This document shows, in pieces, positions 20,181 to 29,344 of a DNA stretch of 64,000 nt. A program made the translations under genes and the position numbers. The notes under the pieces are model-generated. The model was not told where the DNA came from, searched no databases, and saw only the letters and a list, made by a program, of their open reading frames with translations. Within the stretch, counting starts at the first letter, position 1. Each line of letters opens with the position of its first letter. Source of the stretch: Burkholderiaceae bacterium (lineage in GTDB: Bacteria; Pseudomonadota; Gammaproteobacteria; Burkholderiales; Burkholderiaceae_C); the NCBI GenBank assembly GCA_017856435.1, contig JAFMFB010000004.1, positions 1 to 64,000 of the forward strand, in the 5' to 3' direction.

Positions 20181-23100
20181 TCAGGTTCTGGGCCGACCAT
20201 AACCACCGCCACCCGGTGTGTGAATCTCAAAGACATCGCCTGCTTGCATCTGGGTCTGGCCAATATGGGCCAGGGTCTCCTCATGACCATCGGCGCGTAT
20301 CACCCGATTGAGGCCCGGCTGGCCGGGCTGTCCACCCGCCATTCCAAATGATCCGTTCAGCCGGCCGTTGGAGAGAATGCTGGCAGTCATGGGCTCCAGA
20401 AATTCAATCCGCCTGACCCCACCATCGCCACCCTGCCAACGGCCGGTTCCCCCAGAGCCTTGACGGATCTCGTAACTCAGCAGTCGAACCGGGAAACGAA
20501 ACTCAAGCACCTCGGGGTCAGTGAGCCGGGAATTGGTCATATGGGTTTGCACGACGGAGGTGCCATCAAACCCTTCGCCGGCACCCGAGCCGCCAGAAAT
20601 GGTTTCGTAGTACTGGTAGCGCTGGTTGCCAAAAGTGAAGTTATTCATCGTGCACTGGCTGGCCGCCATCGTGCCCAAGGCCCCGTAGAGGGCATTGGTT
20701 ATGCAGCTGGAGGTTTCCACATTCCCCGCCACCACCGAGGCAGGCGGGTTCGGATTGAGCATTGAGCCCGTTGGAATGATCACCCGCAAAGGTTTGAGAC
20801 ATCCCGAGTTGAGCGGGATGTCGTCGTCCACCAGGGTGCGAAACACATACAGCACTGCGGCCATGCAGACCGCGGTGGGCGCGTTGAAGTTGTTGTCCTG
20901 CTGTGGGCTGGTGCCGCTGAAGTCGATCTCTGCGCTGCGGTTTTTTGAATCCACGCGAATGGCCACCTGGATCTGTGCCCCGTTATCCAGCGGCAGTGTG
21001 TACTGGCCATCTTGAAGTCGGGTGATGACACGACGAACCGATTCCTCGGCATTGTCCTGCACGTGCTGCATGTAGGCCTGGACAACCGGCAAGCCAAATT
21101 GAGCAACCATCTTGCGCAGCTCCTGGACTCCTTTTTCGTTGGCCGCAATCTGTGCCTTGAGGTCCGCCAGGTTTTGCTGCGGGTTGCGGGCCGGGTAAGT
21201 CCCACTGGCGAGCAGGGACAGCATCTCCGCCTCACGCAATACACCACGGTCAACCAGCTTGACATTGTCAAGCTGGACGCCTTCCTCTTCGATGCTGGTT
21301 GAAAAAGGCGGCATCGAGCCGGGTGTGGCACCGCCAATGTCTGCATGGTGACCTCGGGAACCGACGTAAAACATGGGTTCTGTCAACGGTGAGGACGCCA
21401 GATAGACCGGCGTGATCACGGTGACATCCGGCAGATGGGTGCCCCCATGGTAGGGGTCATTGAGCACATACACATCGCCAGGGTGCATGGCCCCAGCATT
21501 TTCACGAATCACCGTCTTGATGCTCTCACCCATGCTGCCCAGATGCACCGGCATGTGCGGCGCATTGGCAATCAGGTTGCCCTGGGCATCAAACAGGGCG
21601 CAGGAAAAGTCCAGCCGTTCCTTGATATTGACCGAGTGTGCGGTGTTCTGGAGTTGAAGGCCCATCTGCTCGGCGATATTCATGAACAGGTTGTTGAATA
21701 CTTCCAATAGCACCGGGTCAGCGGTGGTGCCCGCAGCAAAGCGCTGCTCGCGCGGCACGCGCCGCTCCAGCAGCAGATGATCCAGCCCCGTCAGTCGAGC
21801 CTGCCAGCCCGGCTCCAGCACAGTGGTGGCATTGCGCTCGGCAATGATGGCGGGGCCCTGGATCACATCACCTGAGCGCAGGTCCTCACGAGCCACCAGA
21901 GCCGCCTGGTGCCACTGCCCGCCCGAGTAAAAGCGACTCGTTTCACGCCGCGGCACCTGGCGGGGTGGGTGCTCAGTCTGGCGGGCTTCCTCAGGCGCAT
22001 CACCGGAGGCCACAGCCTCGACCGAGACCGCCTCCACAATCAGCGCCTTGTCCGGCATGAGGAAGGCAAAGCGTTGCCGGTAGGCCGCCTCGAAGCGCGT
22101 CACGATCTCGTTCAATACGCCGTGCTGGACCACCAGCGCCGAATCACTTCCCTCATAGCGAACATGGACTCGACGCAGTAGCGTGACAGCTCCCTGGCTG
22201 ACCTGCTGGCGCATCAATTCGTCCTGTGCCGTATGGGCCAGAGCGTCGAGCTGATCGCAGATCGTCGGCCAGGATGCAGCACTCAAGCGCAGTTCAATCG
22301 CTTGTTCCCGCATCACAGTCTGATCGGCCAGACCCATGCCATAAGCACTGAGAACACCAGCCAGGGGATGGATGAACACACGGGTCATTCCCAGCGCGTC
22401 GGCCACCAGACAGGCGTGCTGACCGCCAGCTCCGCCGAAGCACTGCAGGGTGTAACGGGTCACATCGTAGCCACGTGCTACTGAAATCTTTTTAATGGCA
22501 TTGGCCATCTGCTGCACTGCAATGGCAATGAAGCCCTCGGCAACGTCCTCGGCCGTGCGCCCGGATTTTTCAGCCAGCTCGGCAAACTGCCTGCGCACTA
22601 CCGCATCGTCGAGCATTTCATTGGCCTGCGGCCCGAAGACCTGGGGGAAATAACGCGGCTGGATCTTTCCCACCATGACATTGGCATCGGTAACCGCCAG
22701 TGGGCCGCCGCGCCGGTAGCAGGCCGGCCCCGGATTGGCGCCCGCGCTCTGTGGGCCGACACGAAATCTTGCCCCATCGAACTGCAGGATCGAACCGCCA
22801 CCGGCAGCCACCGTGTGGATGCTCATCATGGGAGCGCGCATGCGAACCCCTGCGACCTGGGTCTCGAACTCGCGTTCAAACTCTCCGGCATAGTGCGACA
22901 CGTCGGTGGAAGTGCCGCCCATATCGAAGCCGATCACCCGCACCTGTTCATCCATCCCTGCCGAAATATCGCGCAGGCCCAGCTCGGCAGTGCGCGCCAT
23001 GCCCACTATGCCCCCCGCCGGACCGCTCAGGATGGCGTCTTTGCCAGCAAAGGCATGGGCATCGGTCAGGCCACCGGAAGACTGCATGAAAAACAGACGT

Positions 23101-23822
23101 ACCCCGGGCATCTCGGCCGCGACCTGCGCCACATAGCGACGCAGGATCGGCGAAAGATAGGCATCGACAACGGTGGTGTCGCCTCGGCTGACCAGCTTCA
23201 TCAAGGGACTGGTTTCATGCGAGGTGCTGATCTGGGTAAAACCAATCTCCTGGGCAATACGCGCCGCTGTTTTTTCATGGGCGCTGTAGCGGTAGCCATG
23301 CAGGAAGACGATAGCCACACAGCGCAGACCGGCATCAAACTGGGCCTGCATGGCAAGTCGCAGTTCATCCTCCTTCAGCGGCGTGATCATTTCGCCGTGC
23401 GCGCCCATACGTTCATCGGCCTCCACCACCGCCGAATACAAAAGTTCGGGCAGCACGATATGTCGATCGAACAGGCGGGGCCGGTTCTGATAGGCAATCC
23501 GCAAGGCGTCACGAAACCCCCGACTGGTCACCAACAGGGTAGGTTCTCCTTTGCGCTCCAGCAGCGCATTGGTTGCCACGGTCGTTCCCATCTTGACGCA
23601 TTCAACTTGTTGCGCTGTGATCGGCTCGCCGGGCTTGAGCCCCAGCAGATGGCGAATGCCCGCCACCGCCGCGTCCTGGTACTGCTCAGGATTTTCAGAA
23701 AGGAGCTTGTGGGTGACCAGGGTTGCGTCGGGGCGCCTGCCAACAACGTCGGTGAAGGTACCCCCCCGGTCTATCCAGAACTGCCAACGGGGCGATTGAA
23801 AATTTTGGGTTTTCTCGTGCAT
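20181..23822 (-). CDS. 5-oxoprolinase/hydantoinase (fused HyuA-HyuB type)
   Basis: A 1213-residue fused enzyme. The N-terminal HyuA-like half (residues 10-700) starts [20 protein letters not shown] and has [14 protein letters not shown] near residue 298. The C-terminal HyuB-like half (720-1213) has [35 protein letters not shown] and the closing [11 protein letters not shown]. This layout matches eukaryotic-type 5-oxoprolinase (OPLAH), which opens 5-oxoproline with ATP, but hydantoinases share the fold. It is divergent from a TRAP transporter operon across 95 bases, suggesting that the transporter delivers its substrate. Confidence 0.85.
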   Translation of the reverse strand: MHEKTQNFQSPRWQFWIDRGGTFTDVVGRRPDATLVTHKLLSENPEQYQDAAVAGIRHLLGLKPGEPITAQQVECVKMGTTVATNALLERKGEPTLLVTSRGFRDALRIAYQNRPRLFDRHIVLPELLYSAVVEADERMGAHGEMITPLKEDELRLAMQAQFDAGLRCVAIVFLHGYRYSAHEKTAARIAQEIGFTQISTSHETSPLMKLVSRGDTTVVDAYLSPILRRYVAQVAAEMPGVRLFFMQSSGGLTDAHAFAGKDAILSGPAGGIVGMARTAELGLRDISAGMDEQVRVIGFDMGGTSTDVSHYAGEFEREFETQVAGVRMRAPMMSIHTVAAGGGSILQFDGARFRVGPQSAGANPGPACYRRGGPLAVTDANVMVGKIQPRYFPQVFGPQANEMLDDAVVRRQFAELAEKSGRTAEDVAEGFIAIAVQQMANAIKKISVARGYDVTRYTLQCFGGAGGQHACLVADALGMTRVFIHPLAGVLSAYGMGLADQTVMREQAIELRLSAASWPTICDQLDALAHTAQDELMRQQVSQGAVTLLRRVHVRYEGSDSALVVQHGVLNEIVTRFEAAYRQRFAFLMPDKALIVEAVSVEAVASGDAPEEARQTEHPPRQVPRRETSRFYSGGQWHQAALVAREDLRSGDVIQGPAIIAERNATTVLEPGWQARLTGLDHLLLERRVPREQRFAAGTTADPVLLEVFNNLFMNIAEQMGLQLQNTAHSVNIKERLDFSCALFDAQGNLIANAPHMPVHLGSMGESIKTVIRENAGAMHPGDVYVLNDPYHGGTHLPDVTVITPVYLASSPLTEPMFYVGSRGHHADIGGATPGSMPPFSTSIEEEGVQLDNVKLVDRGVLREAEMLSLLASGTYPARNPQQNLADLKAQIAANEKGVQELRKMVAQFGLPVVQAYMQHVQDNAEESVRRVITRLQDGQYTLPLDNGAQIQVAIRVDSKNRSAEIDFSGTSPQQDNNFNAPTAVCMAAVLYVFRTLVDDDIPLNSGCLKPLRVIIPTGSMLNPNPPASVVAGNVETSSCITNALYGALGTMAASQCTMNNFTFGNQRYQYYETISGGSGAGEGFDGTSVVQTHMTNSRLTDPEVLEFRFPVRLLSYEIRQGSGGTGRWQGGDGGVRRIEFLEPMTASILSNGRLNGSFGMAGGQPGQPGLNRVIRADGHEETLAHIGQTQMQAGDVFEIHTPGGGGYGRPRT

Positions 23823-23917
23823 GATAGGGATTGTGCGAGAACAGCCCCGTTAACATCCGGGACTTTCAGCGTGCGTCAATCCTAAAGCCTCTTTCAACCA
23901 ACTTTTCAGGAGTTGCC

Positions 23918-24883
23918 ATGAAGTTCAAGTTTTCGCTTGCAATTGCCCTATCTGTGCTGTGTGCCAGCATCCAGGCCCAGACCAAATGGGATCTGCCCGC
24001 CGGTTATGCCGCCACCAATTTCCATACTCAGAACCTCAGCCAGTTTGCGGCTGATGTCGACAAGGCCACCTCGGGCAAGCTCAAGATCACGGTGCACGCC
24101 AACGGCTCCCTGTTCAAAGCCCCCGAAATCAAGCGGGCCGTCCAGGGCGGCCAGGCCCAAATCGGCGAGATTTTGTTGGCCAATTTCCAGAACGAATGGC
24201 AGATCTATGGTGCTGACGGCCTGCCCTTTCTGGCCGACAGCTTTGACGAGTCCATCAAACTCTACAAGGTACAAAAGCCGTTGCTAGAGAAGAAACTGGC
24301 TGAGCAAGGCATGATGCTCCTGTATTCGGTGGCCTGGCCCCCACAGGGCATCTATGTCAAAAAGCCGATCAACAGCGCTGCTGACCTCAAGGGGGTCAAA
24401 TGGCGCGCCTACAGCCCGGCCACTGCCCGTATTGCCGAACTGGTGAGCGCCCAACCGGTGACTGTGCAGGCCGCCGAATTGTCGCAAGCCATGGCCACTG
24501 GCGTGGTGGAGTCCTATATGTCCTCTGGTGCCACCGGTTTTGACACCAAGACCTTCGAGCACATCAAGAATTACTATGACACCCAGGCCTGGTTGCCCAA
24601 GAATGCGGTCATCATCAACAAGCGCGCCTTTGATGCACTGGACAAACCTACCCAGGCTGCCGTACTCAAGGCTGGGGCCGAGGCAGAGGCACGCGGCTGG
24701 GAGATGAGCAGGAAGGTCAACGTTGAATCCCTCGACAAGCTCAAGGCCAATGGCATGACGATTCATCAACCCTCGGCCCAACTCAAGGCTGACCTGACCA
24801 AGGTGGGCGACACCATGCTCAAGGAATGGCTGGCCAAGGCCGGCCCTGAGGGCAAGGCCCTGGTGGACGCCTATCGCAAGTGA
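23918..24883 (+). CDS. dctP: TRAP transporter substrate-binding protein (DctP type)
   Basis: A 321-residue periplasmic protein with a signal peptide (MKFKFSLAIALSVLCASIQAQ, cleaved near residue 22). DctP-family features are the ligand-binding region KLKITVHANGSLFKAPEIKR, and GVKWRAYSPATARIAELV near residue 155 with the Arg that pairs with a substrate carboxylate. The ATG at 23918 follows CAGGAG and starts the signal peptide; an upstream in-frame start at 23831 would add an unrelated leader. First gene of dctPQM. Confidence 0.9.
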   Translation: MKFKFSLAIALSVLCASIQAQTKWDLPAGYAATNFHTQNLSQFAADVDKATSGKLKITVHANGSLFKAPEIKRAVQGGQAQIGEILLANFQNEWQIYGADGLPFLADSFDESIKLYKVQKPLLEKKLAEQGMMLLYSVAWPPQGIYVKKPINSAADLKGVKWRAYSPATARIAELVSAQPVTVQAAELSQAMATGVVESYMSSGATGFDTKTFEHIKNYYDTQAWLPKNAVIINKRAFDALDKPTQAAVLKAGAEAEARGWEMSRKVNVESLDKLKANGMTIHQPSAQLKADLTKVGDTMLKEWLAKAGPEGKALVDAYRK

Positions 24884-25389
24884 GGCGGTTTCTCGACGCC
24901 CTCTATGACGGTGCAGCCTGGCTGGCTGCACTGGCCATGGTTGGCGTGCTGTTGATGGTGCTGTTGTCGATTTTGGGACGACAGTTCCATTTTCATGTAC
25001 CCGGCACCGATGCCTACGCTGGCTACAGCATGGCTGCCGCCGGTTTTCTGGCGCTGGCGCACACCCTCAAGCACAACGAACATATCCGGGTCACGCTGCT
25101 GATCGGGCGAATGAGCGGCCAGGCCCGACGTGGACTAGAACTTTGGTCACTGGGCTGTGCTGGCGTCCTGGCGGGGCTCTTTGCCTTTTATTCGGTGCGG
25201 CTGGCTTGGCAGTCGCACCTCTTCAACGACATCTCAACAGCCAATGACGCCACGCCATTGTGGATACCGCAGATTGGCATGGCCGTGGGCGCCCTTATTT
25301 TGCTGATTGCATTTCTTGATGAATTCGTCCTGGAGTGGCGCGGTCAACGCCGCAGCATTAGCCCTGACGAGGCCCTTCACAATGAATGA
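24880..25389 (+). CDS. dctQ: TRAP transporter small permease (DctQ type)
   Basis: A 169-residue membrane protein with four transmembrane segments (about residues 10-30, 45-62, 85-105 and 128-148), as expected of DctQ. It uses a GTG start that overlaps the dctP stop by four bases (GTGA), and its end overlaps dctM by eight bases. This coupling fits stoichiometric production of the permease pair. Confidence 0.88.
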   Translation: MRRFLDALYDGAAWLAALAMVGVLLMVLLSILGRQFHFHVPGTDAYAGYSMAAAGFLALAHTLKHNEHIRVTLLIGRMSGQARRGLELWSLGCAGVLAGLFAFYSVRLAWQSHLFNDISTANDATPLWIPQIGMAVGALILLIAFLDEFVLEWRGQRRSISPDEALHNE

Positions 25390-26677
25390 CTTTGTCATTA
25401 CCAGCCTGCTGGTGATCGCCCTGTTCGCCCTCTTGGGCAGTGGTGTCTGGATTGGTCTGACACTGGCCGGTGTGGCCTGGATCGGCATGGAGTTGTTTTC
25501 ATCCCGGCCCGCCGGAGACGCCATGGCGGTGACCATCTGGGGATCCGCTTCGAGCTGGACGCTGACAGCGTTGCCTCTGTTTGTCTGGATGGGAGAAATC
25601 CTTTTTCGAACCAAGCTGAGCGAAAGCATGTTTCGCGGGCTGGCGCCATGGGTAGCCTGGCTGCCTGGTCGCCTACTGCATACCAACGTAATTGGTTGCA
25701 CCATTTTTGCAGCGGTCTCTGGCTCGAGTGCAGCCACCTGCGCCACCATTGGAAAGATCAGCTTGCCGGAACTGCAAAAACGTGGTTACCCCGACAGCCT
25801 CAGCCTGGGATCCCTGGCTGGCGCTGGCACCCTGGGACTGCTGATCCCCCCCTCAATCATCATGATTGTCTATGGCGTCACGGCCGAGGTATCGATTGCC
25901 AAGTTGTTTATCGCCGGACTTTTGCCCGGCTTGCTACTGGCCGGATTGTTCTCGACCTATCTGGTGATCTGGTCAAAATTAAATCCTGATCAGATTCCGG
26001 CCTCCGACAAGTTCCTCTCATTTTCAGAAAAGTTGGCTGAGTCGAGGCACCTGATACCCGTCATCGTGCTGATTGGTGCTGTGCTGGGTTCGATCTATGC
26101 GGGCATTGCCACGGCCACCGAAGCTGCTGCGCTGGGGGTGGTGGGCGCACTGGTGTTGTCGTTGACTCAGGGCTCCCTCAATTGGCAAACCTTCAGGGAA
26201 TCGCTGCTGGGGGCCACCCGCCTGTATTGCATGATTGCCTTGATTCTTTCGGGGGCAGCGTTCCTGACCCTAAGCATGGGCTACATCGGACTTCCCAGAC
26301 ACCTGGCCGAATTTATTGCCACACTGGGCCTGTCGCCACTGGCCTTGATTGTTCTGCTGATGGCCTTCTACATCCTGCTGGGTTGCTTTCTGGATGGCAT
26401 CTCGATGATCGTACTCACCATGGGCGTCATATTGCCAACCATCCAGTCTGCGGGTATCGACCTGATTTGGTTTGGCATCTTTGTGGTGATTGTGGTGGAG
26501 ATGGCGCAAATCACGCCCCCGGTTGGATTCAACCTGTTTGTTCTGCAAGGGATGACCGGACGTCAACTCCCCGAAATCGCCAGATATGCGATGCCGTTTT
26601 TCTTCCTGATGTGCTTGATGGTCCTGCTTCTGTGGTGGTTTCCGGCTCTGGTAACCTGGCTTCCCTCAAAAATGTAA
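25382..26677 (+). CDS. dctM: TRAP transporter large permease (DctM type)
   Basis: A 431-residue protein with about twelve hydrophobic segments. The DctM signature GSSAATCATIGKISLPELQKRGY is near residues 120-142, followed by GTLGLLIPPSIIMIVYG. The C-terminal half has GCFLDGISMIVLTMGVILP and EMAQITPPVGFNLFVLQG. The ATG at 25382 restores the normal N-terminus; a start at 25307 would sit deep inside dctQ. The substrate may be 5-oxoproline or a related compound because of the divergent oxoprolinase. Confidence 0.9.
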   Translation: MNDFVITSLLVIALFALLGSGVWIGLTLAGVAWIGMELFSSRPAGDAMAVTIWGSASSWTLTALPLFVWMGEILFRTKLSESMFRGLAPWVAWLPGRLLHTNVIGCTIFAAVSGSSAATCATIGKISLPELQKRGYPDSLSLGSLAGAGTLGLLIPPSIIMIVYGVTAEVSIAKLFIAGLLPGLLLAGLFSTYLVIWSKLNPDQIPASDKFLSFSEKLAESRHLIPVIVLIGAVLGSIYAGIATATEAAALGVVGALVLSLTQGSLNWQTFRESLLGATRLYCMIALILSGAAFLTLSMGYIGLPRHLAEFIATLGLSPLALIVLLMAFYILLGCFLDGISMIVLTMGVILPTIQSAGIDLIWFGIFVVIVVEMAQITPPVGFNLFVLQGMTGRQLPEIARYAMPFFFLMCLMVLLLWWFPALVTWLPSKM

Positions 26678-26679
26678 CC

Positions 26680-27066
26680 ATGACCTCCGTGATCGCAATT
26701 TGCATAGGTGCCAGCGGCGGCGCCTTGTTGCGTTGGTGCCTGGGTTTATGGCTGTCAACGCCTGGCGCATGGCTGCCCTGGGGAACCTTGGCGGCCAATC
26801 TGATCGGCGGCTACCTGGTTGGCGTGGCTATTGCTATCTTCCAGGTGTTGCCTCAGCTGGATCCAAGCTGGCGCTTGTTGCTCATCACCGGTTTTCTCGG
26901 CGCCCTGACGACTTTCTCAAGTTTTTCCGCCGAAGTGGTAAGCATGTTGATGCAACAAAGGTATCTGACGGCACTTGCAACAGCTGGACTGCACCTGATA
27001 GGCTCCTTGGTGTTGACCGTTGCGGGGATTCAGACTGTCACCTTGCTCTTCAGGAGCGGCGTCTGA
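26680..27066 (+). CDS. crcB: Fluoride ion channel CrcB/Fluc
   Basis: A 128-residue four-helix membrane protein of the Fluc family, which exports fluoride as a dual-topology dimer. Signatures are GASGGALLRW near the N-terminus, GTLAANLIGGYLVG (the conserved Asn) at 38-51, and TGFLGALTTFSSFSAE at about 72-87. The ATG at 26680 lies two bases after the dctM stop and gives the standard protein; the same frame is open far upstream within dctM but that part is not coding. No fluoride riboswitch is seen. Confidence 0.9.
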   Translation: MTSVIAICIGASGGALLRWCLGLWLSTPGAWLPWGTLAANLIGGYLVGVAIAIFQVLPQLDPSWRLLLITGFLGALTTFSSFSAEVVSMLMQQRYLTALATAGLHLIGSLVLTVAGIQTVTLLFRSGV

Positions 27067-27140
27067 GTGGTCAGGCCCAAACGGCTGAGAGGCCCAGACC
27101 GTCTGTGTATTCCTTTAGCCAGACGTCAAGGAAAGCTGCG

Positions 27141-28268
27141 TCAGGCAAGCACCTGGGCGGGTTCGGCCAGTAAGGATCTGATGGGTTCCAGCGCCTCGCT
27201 ACCTTTGGTCCGATACAGCTGCAACACCTGCTCACAAACCCTTTGCCAGTGTGTCTTGCCCATGGTCACTGCCTGCTGCAGCGAAAGCCCCTTGTCGCCA
27301 TGGAGCCAGGCTTCATAAGCGTGTGCCAGGTGAGGGAAATACAAGGGTCGCAAGCCTTCGAAATTTGAAAACCAGAAGTGGAGTGACGGACTGGCCTTTT
27401 CATCCAGCAAGGCCGGCAAGGTAACCCAGCAATCTGCCAGCAGATCGCGCACTGAACGCAATTGCAAGTCAATGCGCCGATCCGCTAGCTGCAGGCGCAT
27501 TTCCTGCCAATCCGGCCCCAGTAGCTGGTCGGCCTGGGCCTCACCAAGTTCGTGCAGGATCAGCGTCTCGGCCTGGGCTTGGGCCATGGTCTGCAGGGCC
27601 AGATGAAGATTGTCTTCAAAACCATAGGCCTGCAGGGTTGCCTTGAATGCGCCTTCAGGTCGACGCAGTGTCCAGGCCTCGTACTTCTCCCACAACCAGC
27701 GCTGTAGCGACGCCTGTCGCAAAAAAATGGCTGCTCCAGACAGAGCCGCCGGAGGCGAGCTCAGACTGCGCGCAAACTCCTGGCCGCTGACATAGATGTG
27801 GCGTCCGTCCCTGAGTTCTGCCGAAATGAGTTCAGCCAGAAAAAAGCTGGCGCGCCCGGGCGCTGTGTAGCCAGCGCCGTAGATCAGTCCTTGGGGTTTC
27901 AGTGCGGTATTGATGCCAGCCACATCAAATGGCTCGTAGTCAACGTCGCCCACCTTGACGCGGCGCCAGGGCAAGGCCTCCAGTTGAGTCCAGAGTGATT
28001 CACGTTCAGATAGCCACAGGCCCAGGGCATCACGCGCTATCGACTGCAAGGGGGCAATCCCTTTTTCCCAGCGATAGAACTCACGCATCTGCAACAGGTA
28101 GATGCACAGCGTCATGTCGGCTGCATGGGCCGCATCGGCAATATGGCAGTTGGTCTGGACCGCCTCGACCAGCTCCGAATCCGGGCGTGTATTGATTGGG
28201 CACCCTGTTAGATTTGTAGGGACGGTCGAGCTTTTCAGGTCGGTGGAGCTGGTCGCCAAGCTATTCAT
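27141..28268 (-). CDS. Uncharacterised protein, resembles the Sfum_1244 family
   Basis: A 375-residue soluble protein, last gene of the minus-strand operon divergent from dsrA. I recall similar proteins in sulfur-metabolising bacteria under the label Sfum_1244 family; this is memory, not a search. Visible features are HIADAAHAADMTLCIYLLQMREFYRWE near residues 40-66 (His/Asp-rich, possible metal site), a GLIYGAGYTAPGRASFFLAE segment and a helical C-terminal half. The ATG at 28268 overlaps the preceding stop (ATGAATAG) and follows GGGGGCAG, so it is preferred to a TTG at 28325. It could correspond to DsrS, which has a similar size and is dsr-linked in Allochromatium, but this is untested. Confidence 0.7.
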   Translation of the reverse strand: MNSLATSSTDLKSSTVPTNLTGCPINTRPDSELVEAVQTNCHIADAAHAADMTLCIYLLQMREFYRWEKGIAPLQSIARDALGLWLSERESLWTQLEALPWRRVKVGDVDYEPFDVAGINTALKPQGLIYGAGYTAPGRASFFLAELISAELRDGRHIYVSGQEFARSLSSPPAALSGAAIFLRQASLQRWLWEKYEAWTLRRPEGAFKATLQAYGFEDNLHLALQTMAQAQAETLILHELGEAQADQLLGPDWQEMRLQLADRRIDLQLRSVRDLLADCWVTLPALLDEKASPSLHFWFSNFEGLRPLYFPHLAHAYEAWLHGDKGLSLQQAVTMGKTHWQRVCEQVLQLYRTKGSEALEPIRSLLAEPAQVLA

Positions 28269-28710
28269 CGGGCTGCCCCCGTTTGGATCTGCGGCGCAGT
28301 TGCCAGGCGAGAATTTTTTGAACAATCTGATGCCAGGGCAACTCAGTCAGGCTGCCGAATCTGGCCTGGGCCGCATTGACCAGGTCATGCACATCGTTGT
28401 GCGTGGCCGCAAGGGCCTCGCGAATGCCTTCAACCCCACCACATTGCAATTTCATCAGCACCGAGTGCGTCAATGGCGCCTGCGGGTGCAAATGCAATGG
28501 GAAGGTTGCGCGTTCGAGCAGCAGCCGCTCCAGCATTTCACAGTTGAGGTGCGCGGTTGGCTGACTGCAAGACAGCCCCTCGCGCTCGGCTAGTGATTTG
28601 CGAACTGCCAGACTGCAAGTGGCATGCTGGGCCAGCAATGCCCCTTGAAACACACAAGGCAAGGCATTGACACGCCTTTGGGTCTGCCGGTATTGCGCTT
28701 CGTCCACCAT
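28261..28710 (-). CDS. Uncharacterised cysteine-containing protein of the accessory sulfur operon
   Basis: A 149-residue protein starting MVDEAQYRQTQRRVNALPC. Five cysteines occur in its first hundred residues (CVFQ, ATCSLAV, LSCSQPT, NCEMLE and QCGGVEG), enough for a metal or Fe-S site, but no known motif is matched. No signal peptide or membrane segment is seen. A longer frame from 28797 would run into the preceding gene. Its end overlaps the next gene by eight bases. Function unknown. Confidence 0.65.
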   Translation of the reverse strand: MVDEAQYRQTQRRVNALPCVFQGALLAQHATCSLAVRKSLAEREGLSCSQPTAHLNCEMLERLLLERATFPLHLHPQAPLTHSVLMKLQCGGVEGIREALAATHNDVHDLVNAAQARFGSLTELPWHQIVQKILAWQLRRRSKRGQPDE

Positions 28711-28723
28711 GGACTGAGTCGGG

Positions 28724-28942
28724 CTATTCCTCTCCCGCAGGGCGTGGTTCACGCACCTGGGAGAGCAAATCCTCCGCCTGGAGCTGGTTTTCAGCAAACA
28801 TTACCTTGATTTTGTCCGGGCTGTTGGCAGGCAGACCGGCTCTCAGTTGCTTGGCCTGCGCAGAAGCCTCGGCAAAAGCCTCATGGGTGGCCAACATTTC
28901 AAGAATCGAAAATGGTTTGATACGGTAGATGTAGTAGGGCAC
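28724..28942 (-). CDS. Small uncharacterised protein
   Basis: A 72-residue protein: MPYYIYRIKPFSILEMLATH, then a charged helix (AFAEASAQAKQLRAGLP) and KIKVMFAENQLQAEDLLSQ. It looks like a conserved small soluble protein. It lies 13 bases upstream of the cysteine-containing 149-residue protein and 15 bases after the LexA-fold protein, so it is part of the operon. No function assigned. Confidence 0.65.
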   Translation of the reverse strand: MPYYIYRIKPFSILEMLATHEAFAEASAQAKQLRAGLPANSPDKIKVMFAENQLQAEDLLSQVREPRPAGEE

Positions 28943-28957
28943 GGCTTGCCTTCAGGA

Positions 28958-29344
28958 TCAGATATAGCGTTTGCTGGCCCGCCGACGTCCGGGCAATGAC
29001 TTTTGAATGATGACGCCATTGACGGGGGACAAATCAGCCAAGGCGATATCAGGAAAGGCCGGATTGAGGGCATGCAGGTACCAACCCTCACCCCTATCGT
29101 CAGCCCTGCGCCGCAACTGGCGAAAGATCCACTCGCCCTCGGGTTTTGCCAGCACAAAAGAGCCATCACGCAGTTGACCGTCTGGCTCGATGATGATGAT
29201 CTCACCCTCGTTGAATTCAGGTTCCATGCTGGTGCCCAGCACGCGCAGGGCAAAGGCATCGCCCCCGCTACAGGCGCCCGACGGGTCTGGAGCGCTCGGG
29301 GCTGACGCGTCGCCCCTAAGCGTATCGGTGTCGTGGGCATTCAT
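28958..29344 (-). CDS. S24/LexA-fold protein lacking the catalytic lysine
   Basis: A 128-residue protein. After a disordered 30-residue start, residues 31-115 align with the LexA/UmuD/S24 peptidase fold: LRVLGTSMEPEFNEGEIIII with the nucleophile-position Ser39, then GSFVLAKPEGEWIFRQL. The position of the general-base Lys (VKRL in LexA) is Arg75 here. There is no DNA-binding domain. The start overlaps the preceding stop as ATGA. It may bind or sense rather than cleave, which is inference. Signal peptidase activity is unlikely because there is no membrane segment. Confidence 0.75.
   Translation of the reverse strand: MNAHDTDTLRGDASAPSAPDPSGACSGGDAFALRVLGTSMEPEFNEGEIIIIEPDGQLRDGSFVLAKPEGEWIFRQLRRRADDRGEGWYLHALNPAFPDIALADLSPVNGVIIQKSLPGRRRASKRYI

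Noticed and set aside
26182-26679. An N-terminal extension of the fluoride channel gene inside dctM
   Set aside because: The frame is open but gives an unrelated His/Arg-rich sequence; the conserved Fluc protein starts at 26680.
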